DNA of 5,449 bases from Silvanigrellaceae bacterium (GTDB lineage: Bacteria; Bdellovibrionota; Oligoflexia; Silvanigrellales; Silvanigrellaceae). The stretch spans positions 1 to 5,449 of the forward strand of contig CANJMU010000063.1 in assembly GCA_947475135.1 (NCBI GenBank). The letters are read 5' to 3'. Below, piece after piece: positions 1 to 5,449 of the stretch (its first letter is position 1; each line of letters starts with the position of its first letter). The notes below the pieces were generated by a model. The model was not told the origin of the DNA, did no database searches, and saw nothing but the letters and a program-made list of their open reading frames with translations. The position numbers and the translations under genes were made by a program.

Positions 1-496
1 CAAGTAAAATAAGATCTGGTTTTTCTAGCAAAACTTTTGCAAATAAAACACGAATAAGTTCACCACCACTGAGTGTTTGTCCAAGCCTATCCAGTGTTAA
101 ATCGTTTAAATTCAATTTTTCTAAAATCATTTGAATCTGATTTTTTACGCCCCAATCGTCATGAATGAGTTCGAGATCTTTCTCAGTGGCAAGGCCTTTC
201 TCTGCTTTTTCTAGGGATAAAAGTTTTTTATCCACGTTTAAAATTTTTGAAATGCTCCATAATGAAAAATCATTGATTTTTTGTGGCATGTAAGAAACTT
301 TTCCAAAAGTGATAAGTTCACCACTTCTAGGCTCAATTTCTTTGGCAATCAATCTTAAAAGTGTGGTTTTTCCAAGGCCATTTTTTCCCACAAGTCCGAC
401 CTTTTCGTTTCCAATGGAAAAATTGAAATCATCAAAAAGGTGAGTACCATCTGGCAGACACATGGAAAGTTGATGTGCTGAAACAAGAGACGACAT
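1..496 (-). CDS. ABC-F family ATP-binding protein, N-terminal part (runs off left edge)
   Basis: The first 165 residues of an ATP-binding cassette are visible. Walker A is GKNGLGKTT (residues 37-45), the Q-loop is YMPQ (69-72), the signature is LSGGE (142-146), and the Walker B strand DLILL (161-165) is cut by the window edge just before its expected Asp-Glu. No transmembrane segment is present. The N-terminus goes straight into the nucleotide-binding domain, and the layout matches the first cassette of soluble ABC-F proteins. That family has two cassettes and acts on ribosomes in translation rescue or antibiotic resistance, or has no known role; which applies here cannot be told. The ATG at 496 is supported by GGAGA (504-508) with a 7-base spacer. 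It lies 214 bases downstream of the EEP gene on the same strand and may have its own promoter. The second cassette and linker are outside the window, so the exact subfamily is undetermined. Confidence 0.85.
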   Translation of the reverse strand, partial: MSSLVSAHQLSMCLPDGTHLFDDFNFSIGNEKVGLVGKNGLGKTTLLRLIAKEIEPRSGELITFGKVSYMPQKINDFSLWSISKILNVDKKLLSLEKAEKGLATEKDLELIHDDWGVKNQIQMILEKLNLNDLTLDRLGQTLSGGELIRVLFAKVLLEKPDLILL

Positions 497-503
497 AAGA
501 AAG

Positions 504-508
504 TCTCC
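504..508 (-). promoter_or_regulatory. Ribosome binding site of the ABC-F gene
   Basis: GGAGA on the minus strand sits 7 bases before the ATG at 496. It is a good Shine-Dalgarno match and fixes that start. Confidence 0.7.
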
Positions 509-538
509 AAATATATAAAATTATTGTGTTGAATTGAA

Positions 539-568
539 ATGTTACGTTATGGATTAAATTTTTGGCAA
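539..568 (-). promoter_or_regulatory. Candidate sigma-70 promoter for the ABC-F gene
   Basis: On the minus strand, TTGCCA (563-568; five of six bases of the -35 consensus) is followed after 18 bases by TAACAT (539-544; four of six of the -10 consensus). Transcription would begin a little over 30 bases before the ABC-F start codon. The 214-base gap after the EEP gene makes an independent promoter reasonable. In such AT-rich DNA chance matches are common, so this is only a candidate. Confidence 0.33.
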
Positions 569-710
569 GAAATTATATTTTCATGGCACTCTAAAAATTG
601 AGGTGAAAAAGGTAATCAGGATCTAAGGTAACAAAAAGAAAGAAACTTGACAAGAGGGAACAAAGACATTGAATTTCTTTTTGTTGTTAAAATTCTTTAG
701 GAAACTTTTT

Positions 711-1706
711 TCAAAGCTTCACCGTGCAGGATACGGGAAAATGATCTGATCCGCTTGTTTGTAAATTCGCTGTAATACGAAGATCTTGATTTTTTGTTTT
801 TTCATTCATGGGATACTTTTTCCAAAGTCCAAAGCTATTGACGTGACCTTCTTGTGGAACAGCATTCCTTGTCACAATATGATCGATAATTCCCCATTCT
901 CTTGATGTGTAATCGCCATCGGAATAAGGGCTCGTCCATTCTTCATGTCCCAAAGAAGAAAGAACATCAGAAAATCCAGCTTGTACTAAGTGCGGTTTGA
1001 CGGCCATTGCTTCTGTATTGGTATTAAAATCACCTATAATAAAATCACGAGTTAAGTTCGATGGTGGCATCACTGCGAGGAGCGCTTTAAGTTCTGCTTC
1101 AATGAGTTCATTGTGATCGGAATCGAGATGAACAGATGCTGCTCTGACGGCAATTCCGGTTTTTCTTTCAACACCTTCAAAATAAGCGGAATGATTTCCA
1201 TCTGAAGAAAGCGCAAGATCATGAAAAACAATATGACTGAAAGATGTTTTTTTAACAAAAATGGCAACTCCATTAGGTTCCCAGGGTACTTCAGGAGACT
1301 TCCAATTTGACCAGTAGTTGGGATCATGGGAAACATTGAAAGATAGAAAATCTTTTTGCAGAGCCTGTTTAAAATACTCAAATTCAATCGGTGTTGTTTC
1401 TTGCAGAGCAATAATATCTGTGCTTGATGCAACGTTTTTTAAGTAAGCAATGATGTGGCTTCTTCGGAGCGCCCTATCGAGGAATGGAGCGCTGCTTGCT
1501 GGGTAACGACTTGGAATGACCCAGCATGGTGCAAGGATATTAAAAGTGGCTATGTGAACCAGTTTATTGGCTTCTTGTGATTGGGCGTGGCTGTTCCAAT
1601 TCACAAAAAATTCTATCAAAATAAAAAAAATGGAGAGGTGTAATTTTTGGCGCTGTTTTGTCATGTTTTTGATTTGTCCCATAGTCAGAGGATGAGTTAC
1701 TTTCAC
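711..1706 (-). CDS. Secreted endonuclease/exonuclease/phosphatase (EEP) family protein
   Basis: This is a DNase I-like metal-dependent phosphodiesterase or phosphatase fold. In order it shows ATFN (residues 53-56), LQETT (101-105, candidate metal-binding Glu103), ASVHLDSDH (190-198, catalytic His193), GDFNTN (225-230, Asp226 and Asn228), IDH (274-276) and the C-terminal SDHFPV (320-325, general-base His322). All expected catalytic positions are present, so the enzyme looks active. The family includes nucleases, sphingomyelinases and inositol-phosphate phosphatases; the substrate cannot be read from these motifs. The longest frame begins with GTG at 1706, overlapping the hydrolase stop as GTGA. 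An ATG at residue 15 (base 1664) is attractive because it gives a standard signal peptide: a basic TKQRQK region, a hydrophobic stretch at about 23-35, and a likely cleavage after Ser-His-Ala (39-41). That start has only a weak GGGA 12 bases upstream. Export to the periplasm or outside is likely. From residue 15 the precursor would be 317 residues. Confidence 0.88.
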   Translation of the reverse strand: MKVTHPLTMGQIKNMTKQRQKLHLSIFFILIEFFVNWNSHAQSQEANKLVHIATFNILAPCWVIPSRYPASSAPFLDRALRRSHIIAYLKNVASSTDIIALQETTPIEFEYFKQALQKDFLSFNVSHDPNYWSNWKSPEVPWEPNGVAIFVKKTSFSHIVFHDLALSSDGNHSAYFEGVERKTGIAVRAASVHLDSDHNELIEAELKALLAVMPPSNLTRDFIIGDFNTNTEAMAVKPHLVQAGFSDVLSSLGHEEWTSPYSDGDYTSREWGIIDHIVTRNAVPQEGHVNSFGLWKKYPMNEKTKNQDLRITANLQTSGSDHFPVSCTVKL

Positions 1707-2539
1707 ATTGCATAATCCAATTTGCTCAAAAAATCCATAAATGCTTGTACAATTTCGCTTGGGTTTTCAAACCAAGGATAATGACCTGCTCCTAAAATTT
1801 CTTTTATTAAAATATTTTTTCTTTGATAAATTTTATTATCTTTAAATAAATTTAATGGAGTAATATAATCTTTAGAACCCGACATTATTAATGTGTTAAT
1901 GTCTTGCGGTATCCACGTTGCTTTATATTTTTCAGAATCAAAAGCTTTTGAGTAAATCTCGCTTGCCTTGTGATTTATTGGAATTTTAGCAAATAATTCT
2001 TTCCCATTTTGTAATGATTCTTCCGTAACAAAACAATTTTTTGCTGAGGAAATTAACAATTTTCGCAAGCTATCATTATTTGGATTTTCAATATATTTTT
2101 TCTCAGCTTTTCTCATTTCAGCAGTGGTGTTTTTTTTACAATACTCATCAAATTTTTTCTGCCAAGAAGCGTCTGGCGCTGAACCAATCAATACAAGTCC
2201 ATGTAAAATATTTTCTAGCTCAGGAATAGTTTGTAGATGCATTCCAGAAGATGAATGCGCGACTAGTATAACGTTTTCAAATGCTGTGGCGGCTTGAATA
2301 ATGGTTGAACGCCAATTTGAAATTGGTTTATTTGTTAAAATATTTGAACCATCATTGGGTAAATCAAAGTGCCATAGGACACCGGGGATTTTATTTTTTA
2401 ATAATTGAGTCAAATCAATGAGTGATTCAGAACCAAGGCCAGGCCCTCCTGGTAAAAATATCCAATTTAAATTGCTGTTTTGGTATGAGCTTTGATATTG
2501 CAGCCTTCCACTATCAAGTGTCCATAAATATTGTTTCAT
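1703..2539 (-). CDS. Alpha/beta hydrolase fold protein
   Basis: This 278-residue single-domain serine hydrolase has no signal peptide and is probably cytoplasmic. The oxyanion-hole motif is PGGPGLGS (30-37), close to the HGGPG of proline iminopeptidase-like hydrolases. The nucleophile elbow is VAHSSSG (93-99), with Ser96 as the expected nucleophile in a small-x-Ser-x-small pattern where Ala94 and Ser98 replace the usual glycines. Asp224 (SGSKDYITP, 220-228) and His253 (GAGHYPW, 250-256) complete the triad. Residues of about 122-205 form the helical cap that sets specificity. The substrate is unknown; peptidase, esterase or lactonase activity are all possible. The ATG at 2539 lacks a good Shine-Dalgarno sequence (GGGG lies 14 bases away) but overlaps, as ATGA, a stop in the frame of the small ORF at 2593-2655. 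Its own stop overlaps the EEP start. Parts of the gene are strikingly AT-rich compared with the EEP gene. Confidence 0.88.
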   Translation of the reverse strand: MKQYLWTLDSGRLQYQSSYQNSNLNWIFLPGGPGLGSESLIDLTQLLKNKIPGVLWHFDLPNDGSNILTNKPISNWRSTIIQAATAFENVILVAHSSSGMHLQTIPELENILHGLVLIGSAPDASWQKKFDEYCKKNTTAEMRKAEKKYIENPNNDSLRKLLISSAKNCFVTEESLQNGKELFAKIPINHKASEIYSKAFDSEKYKATWIPQDINTLIMSGSKDYITPLNLFKDNKIYQRKNILIKEILGAGHYPWFENPSEIVQAFMDFLSKLDYAM

Positions 2540-2592
2540 AGAGTATGATCTGCCCCAATTTGTTCGGACGCATTGCTAATGCAAACATAGCC

Positions 2593-2655
2593 TCAAAACT
2601 CTCTGGACTCAACTTTAGTTTCGTATTCATCCTCTTGTTTTTTAACTGCCCTCAT
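2593..2655 (-). CDS. Small ORF (20 codons), possible leader peptide or remnant of a longer peptide gene
   Basis: The ATG at 2655 is preceded by AAGGAG (2663-2668) with a 7-base spacer, the best ribosome binding site in the window. The frame encodes a charged 20-residue peptide, MRAVKKQEDEYETKVESREF, rich in Glu and Lys, then reaches TGA at 2593-2595. The same frame stays open for 18 more codons (2592-2539; G-Y-V-C-I-S-N-A-S-E and on) and ends at a TGA (2536-2538) that overlaps the hydrolase ATG. Possible readings are a translated leader that controls the hydrolase, a 39-codon gene broken by one nonsense change (for example TGG to TGA), a recoded TGA, or a sequencing error. The peptide is not recognised, and neither its function nor its expression is shown. 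Confidence 0.42.
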   Translation of the reverse strand: MRAVKKQEDEYETKVESREF

Positions 2656-2662
2656 TAAGTTT

Positions 2663-2668
2663 CTCCTT
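2663..2668 (-). promoter_or_regulatory. Strong ribosome binding site of the small ORF
   Basis: AAGGAG on the minus strand, inside a purine-rich run, lies 7 bases before the ATG at 2655. It is much stronger than anything in front of the hydrolase, which argues that ribosomes load here. Confidence 0.6.
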
Positions 2669-2700
2669 TTTTGCTCTCTATCATAAATAGAAAGTGACAA

Positions 2701-2728
2701 AAAATAATTGTTAATAAAATAATGTCAA
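2701..2728 (-). promoter_or_regulatory. Candidate sigma-70 promoter for the small ORF, hydrolase and EEP genes
   Basis: On the minus strand a perfect TTGACA (2723-2728) is followed after 16 bases by TATTTT (2701-2706; four of six of the -10 consensus). A second possible -10, TATGAT, is at 2680-2685 but has no good -35 at normal spacing. Either would give a short leader ending at the AAGGAG of the small ORF. The site is tentative because the region is very AT-rich. Confidence 0.35.
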
Positions 2729-2736
2729 ACTAAAAT
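2708..2736 (+). promoter_or_regulatory. Candidate sigma-70 promoter for trxA-hemN-EF-G
   Basis: TTGTTA (2708-2713; four of six of the -35 consensus) and TAAAAT (2731-2736; five of six of the -10 consensus) are 17 bases apart on the plus strand. Transcription would start near 2743 and leave a leader of about 100 bases before trxA. It overlaps the candidate leftward promoter, so the two polymerases could not occupy the region together. Confidence 0.42.
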
Positions 2737-2842
2737 TTACTCGTTCTTTAAGAATTATTGTGATATTTTTCTGGCGGCTGGGGGTGATTTCAAACCTTAG
2801 CTTAGCGATTGAAGACATCGATAGAAAAAGGAAAATATTATT

Positions 2843-3169
2843 ATGTCAGACTTAGTTCATAAGGTAACAAATGCAAATTTTGAAGTCGAAGTTTTAAAAA
2901 ATGACAAAATTGTTTTAGTTGATTTTTGGGCAGAATGGTGTGGACCATGCAGGGCTTTAGCTCCTACTTTAGAACAAATTGCAGATGAAAAAAAAGACAT
3001 TGTAAAAATTTGTAAAGTGGATGTGGAAAGCGAACCCCAACTTGCGGCTCAATTTAATATTCGCAATATTCCTTTTATGGGCATATTCAAAGGCGGACAA
3101 AAAGTTGGTGAAATTGTTGGGAACTTACCAAAGGCAAAAATTATTGCGGAAATTGAAAAACATAAATGA
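2843..3169 (+). CDS. trxA: Thioredoxin
   Basis: This is a 108-residue cytoplasmic disulfide reductase, the usual length for thioredoxin 1. The active site WCGPC is at residues 32-36, with redox cysteines Cys33 and Cys36. The buried acid is Asp27 in VDFWAEWC, Lys58 sits at the usual structural position, and the cis-proline is Pro77 in NIPF. The residue after the cis-proline is Phe rather than the Thr common in the family (IPT), a mild substitution close to the substrate groove. The GG of FKGGQ (82-86) is also typical. It passes electrons from thioredoxin reductase to proteins such as ribonucleotide reductase and peroxiredoxins. The ATG at 2843 has AAGGA (2828-2832) with a 10-base spacer. It is the first gene of a probable operon, with hemN 18 bases downstream. 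Confidence 0.95.
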   Translation: MSDLVHKVTNANFEVEVLKNDKIVLVDFWAEWCGPCRALAPTLEQIADEKKDIVKICKVDVESEPQLAAQFNIRNIPFMGIFKGGQKVGEIVGNLPKAKIIAEIEKHK

Positions 3170-3187
3170 GGTTATGCAAGAAGTCTC

Positions 3188-4546
3188 ATGTTTGAAAATG
3201 AAAAAAATCTTTTTTTAAAATACGATAAACCTGTTCCACGCTACACAAGTTTTCCTTCCTATCCCTACTGGAAAAAAAAAATAGATTTGGAAAAATGGAA
3301 GGAATCTATTTACAAAATCGGGGAAAATTCAACGACAAATGAATTTTCTATTTATATGCATTTTCCGTTCTGCGAAAGTCTGTGTCATTTTTGTGGATGC
3401 AATAAAATTATCACTCAAAATCACAGCTTAGAAAATGAATATCTTAAATTGATTTTAAAAGAGTGGGAGCTTTATTTAGAATTTTTTCCAAAACATTTTC
3501 AATTGAAAGAATTGCACATTGGTGGTGGCACGCCAACATTTATGTCACCTCAAAGTTTAGGGTCCTTTTTTGAGCGTTTTTTTTCAATGGTAACAATTGC
3601 AAAAGATCCTCATTTTAGCATTGAAGCTCACCCTGGCGTGACAACAAAAGAACATTTGAATGTTCTGAAACGGTTTTATTTTTCACGATTAAGTCTAGGG
3701 GTTCAGGACTTTGATGAACGCGTTCAAAAAGCCGTGAATCGTCATCAATCCTTTTCTGATGTTGAGTTCTGCACAAATTATGCCAGAGAAATCGGCTTCC
3801 AGTCGATTAATTTCGATTTAATTTATGGTTTGCCATTTCAAAGCAAAGAAACCATGACAAAAACTGCAAATATTGTGACAACATTGCGGCCCGATCGTAT
3901 TGCATTTTATAGTTATGCACATGTGCCAAGCACAAAACCAAGTCAAAAGAAATTTGAAGATTTGTCTCGTTTGCAGGGACAAGAAAAATATGAATTGTAT
4001 TTAACTGGCAAGAAAATTTTTGAAAAAAGTGGTTACTTTGAATTGGGTTTCGATCACTTCGCCCTGCCAACAGACGAACTGTATCGTGCCTTTAAAAGTA
4101 AAAAACTCCATCGTAATTTCATGGGATTTACAGTACAAAACACGCCATTATTAATAGGATTAGGGGTGTCTTCCATCAGTGATGCGGGTATTGCTTATGC
4201 GCAAAATTACAAATCACTTCCCCAATATCAAAATGCCATTGAAAACAATTTATTGGATATTCAAAATGGAATGGCGCTTTCACCAGAGGATCTTGCGATT
4301 AAAAAATGCATTATGGAATTGGCGTGCTTTCGTGAAACAAAAATAGATAAAAATGAAATTTCAAATGAGAATTTAAAATTGATAGAAAATAATATGAAGG
4401 AGCTTCTTGAGGACAATCTTGTTACTTTAGTGGATTTTAAAATTAAGGTAACAGAAAATGGATTGCCTTTTTTAAGAAATATTTGTGCAGCTTTAGATTT
4501 TTATTTTTCGAAATCGATATCAGCAAAGCACAGTCAAAGCGTTTGA
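3188..4546 (+). CDS. hemN: Oxygen-independent coproporphyrinogen III dehydrogenase (radical SAM)
   Basis: HemN converts coproporphyrinogen III to protoporphyrinogen IX without oxygen by decarboxylating two propionate side chains using two S-adenosylmethionine molecules. The 452-residue length fits true HemN (about 457), rather than the shorter HemW-type proteins. RYTSFP (18-23) is the HemN N-terminal signature. The [4Fe-4S] motif is Cys62, Cys66 and Cys69 followed by Cys71, preceded by YMHFPF (56-61). GGGTPT (112-117) binds SAM, followed by SIEAHP (144-149), GVQDF (171-175) and NFDLIYGLP (208-216). HRNFMGFT (308-315) and the C-terminal domain (about 365-440) are also present. All these features indicate an active enzyme in the cytoplasm. 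The ATG at 3188 places the signatures at family positions, but its ribosome binding site is weak; GAGG at 3168-3171 lies 16 bases away. Coupling to trxA is plausible. Confidence 0.95.
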   Translation: MFENEKNLFLKYDKPVPRYTSFPSYPYWKKKIDLEKWKESIYKIGENSTTNEFSIYMHFPFCESLCHFCGCNKIITQNHSLENEYLKLILKEWELYLEFFPKHFQLKELHIGGGTPTFMSPQSLGSFFERFFSMVTIAKDPHFSIEAHPGVTTKEHLNVLKRFYFSRLSLGVQDFDERVQKAVNRHQSFSDVEFCTNYAREIGFQSINFDLIYGLPFQSKETMTKTANIVTTLRPDRIAFYSYAHVPSTKPSQKKFEDLSRLQGQEKYELYLTGKKIFEKSGYFELGFDHFALPTDELYRAFKSKKLHRNFMGFTVQNTPLLIGLGVSSISDAGIAYAQNYKSLPQYQNAIENNLLDIQNGMALSPEDLAIKKCIMELACFRETKIDKNEISNENLKLIENNMKELLEDNLVTLVDFKIKVTENGLPFLRNICAALDFYFSKSISAKHSQSV

Positions 4547-4573
4547 TCTTGAATAAAAAAGCGAGAAACGATT

Positions 4574-5449
4574 ATGGATTTAAAATTATTTCGAAATATT
4601 GGAATTATGGCGCACATTGACGCTGGAAAAACAACAACAAGCGAAAGAATTCTTTATTACACAGGAAAAAATTATAAATTAGGTGAAGTCCACGAGGGCA
4701 CGGCGACTATGGACTGGATGGTGCAAGAGCAAGAACGAGGGATTACAATCACTTCTGCTGCAACAACAACCTTTTGGAAAAATCATCAAATCAATTTAAT
4801 TGATACACCCGGGCATGTGGATTTTACGATTGAAGTAGAACGTTCTTTGCGAGTTTTAGATGGGGCTGTGGCAGTATTTGATGCTGCCAACGGAGTGGAG
4901 CCCCAGTCTGAAACCGTTTGGCGTCAAGCCGATCGTTACAAAGTTCCGCGCATCGCTTTTCTGAATAAAATGGATAAAGTCGGCGCCGATCACGAGATGT
5001 GCCTTGAATCTATGAAAGAAAAATTAAAAGCTAATGTGGCCTTAGCGCAGTTACCTTACGGAAAAGAAAGTTCATTTTTAGGTGTCTTTGATCTTGTTGA
5101 GCTCAAATTGATTGAATGGAAAAATGACGAAAAAGATTCCCCCTTTGAAACAAAAGAAATTCCAGAAAAATACAAATTAGATTGTGAGCTTTTACGTAAT
5201 GAATTGTGTGAAAAATTGGCCGATTTTCACGATGAAATTGCCGATTGCGTCATAGAAAATAAACCTGTTTCTGTTGAGTTACTCAAAAAATGTTTAAGAC
5301 AAAGTGTTCTCGAAATGCAGTTGGTTCCTATCTTTGTGGGATCTAGTTTTAAAAACAAAGGTGTGCAGCCACTTTTAGATGCTATTGTCGATTATTTGCC
5401 CTCACCCTTGGATGTTCCGCCTATTTTAGGTGTGAATATTGATGATGTC
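4574..5449 (+). CDS. Elongation factor G, N-terminal 292 residues (runs off right edge)
   Basis: EF-G is the GTPase that drives tRNA-mRNA translocation on the ribosome and, with ribosome recycling factor, splits post-termination ribosomes. The GTP-binding motifs are complete: G1 AHIDAGKTT (13-21), G2 switch RGITIT (55-60), G3 DTPGH (77-81), G4 NKMD (131-134) and G5 GSS (256-258). The closing segment, with KNKGVQ and DYLPSP, is typical of the end of the G domain. The inserted G' region, about 160-245, keeps the GVFDLV core but its second half is divergent and shorter than in canonical EF-G. The ATG at 4574 follows hemN by 27 bases; AGCGAG is a weak ribosome binding site. No rpsL, rpsG or tufA is visible, so this may be a paralogue (fusA2-like) rather than the str-operon copy. 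Domains II-V lie outside the window. Identity as EF-G is near certain; the subfamily is not. Confidence 0.93.
   Translation, partial: MDLKLFRNIGIMAHIDAGKTTTSERILYYTGKNYKLGEVHEGTATMDWMVQEQERGITITSAATTTFWKNHQINLIDTPGHVDFTIEVERSLRVLDGAVAVFDAANGVEPQSETVWRQADRYKVPRIAFLNKMDKVGADHEMCLESMKEKLKANVALAQLPYGKESSFLGVFDLVELKLIEWKNDEKDSPFETKEIPEKYKLDCELLRNELCEKLADFHDEIADCVIENKPVSVELLKKCLRQSVLEMQLVPIFVGSSFKNKGVQPLLDAIVDYLPSPLDVPPILGVNIDDV

Noticed and set aside
647..675. Plus-strand TTGACA (647-652) as a promoter
   Set aside because: The bases at -10 spacing (TGAATT) are a poor match, and no plus-strand gene follows.
671..695. Inverted repeat GAATTT/AAATTC as a terminator of the EEP transcript
   Set aside because: The stem is six A/T-rich pairs with a 13-base loop and has no U-tract on the minus-strand side.
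2041..2229. 62-codon open frame on the plus strand inside the hydrolase
   Set aside because: It is antisense to a gene with a complete catalytic triad, has no recognisable motif, and reflects AT-rich composition.
2593..2595. TGA read as tryptophan (alternative genetic code)
   Set aside because: Trx, HemN, EF-G and the hydrolase all use TGG at conserved Trp positions, and four genes here end in TGA, so TGA is a normal stop.
2536..2655. RiPP precursor, for example a lasso peptide with a core beginning G-Y-V-C
   Set aside because: No maturation enzyme (radical SAM peptide modifier, cyclase or leader peptidase) lies next to it; the alpha/beta hydrolase alone is not evidence, and the acidic residue in the putative core is at position 10, not 7-9.
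3021..3218. 65-codon plus-strand frame spanning the trxA-hemN junction
   Set aside because: It is an out-of-frame overlap of two well-supported genes with no recognisable product.
3807..4070. 87-codon minus-strand frame inside hemN
   Set aside because: It lies antisense to conserved HemN motifs and shows no family signature or convincing ribosome binding site.

Overview
The window is AT-rich, protein-dense bacterial DNA using the standard code: TGG encodes Trp and several genes end in TGA. A Sec-type signal peptide and a full-length HemN of the proteobacterial type suggest a Gram-negative bacterium. The low GC and gene mix would fit the Bdellovibrionota/Oligoflexia side, but that placement is only a guess. 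No tRNA, rRNA, insertion sequence, CRISPR array or phage gene was seen.

The two halves are divergent around an intergenic region near 2540-2842. Leftward (minus strand) run a 20-codon small ORF with a strong ribosome binding site (2655-2593), an alpha/beta hydrolase (2539-1703), a probably secreted endonuclease/exonuclease/phosphatase-fold enzyme (1706-711) and, after a 214-base gap, the N-terminal part of an ABC-F ATPase (496 to the left edge). Hydrolase and EEP gene share the four bases GTGA. The hydrolase start overlaps by ATGA a stop in the frame of the small ORF. The three therefore look like a translationally coupled chain, except that an in-frame TGA interrupts the small ORF after codon 20.

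Rightward (plus strand) run thioredoxin trxA (2843-3169), oxygen-independent coproporphyrinogen III dehydrogenase hemN (3188-4546) and the first 292 codons of an elongation factor G (4574 to the right edge). Gaps are only 18 and 27 bases, so one transcript is likely. It joins a thiol-redox carrier, an oxygen-sensitive radical SAM haem enzyme and a translation GTPase. The EF-G gene is not next to rpsL, rpsG or tufA in what is visible, and its G' region diverges from the canonical one, so it may be a second EF-G paralogue.

Candidate promoters for the two directions overlap each other at 2701-2736. The rightward genes are ordinary housekeeping genes. The only sequence here that might be new is the small ORF with its in-frame TGA upstream of the hydrolase; a decayed small gene is at least as likely as a functional recoded peptide.
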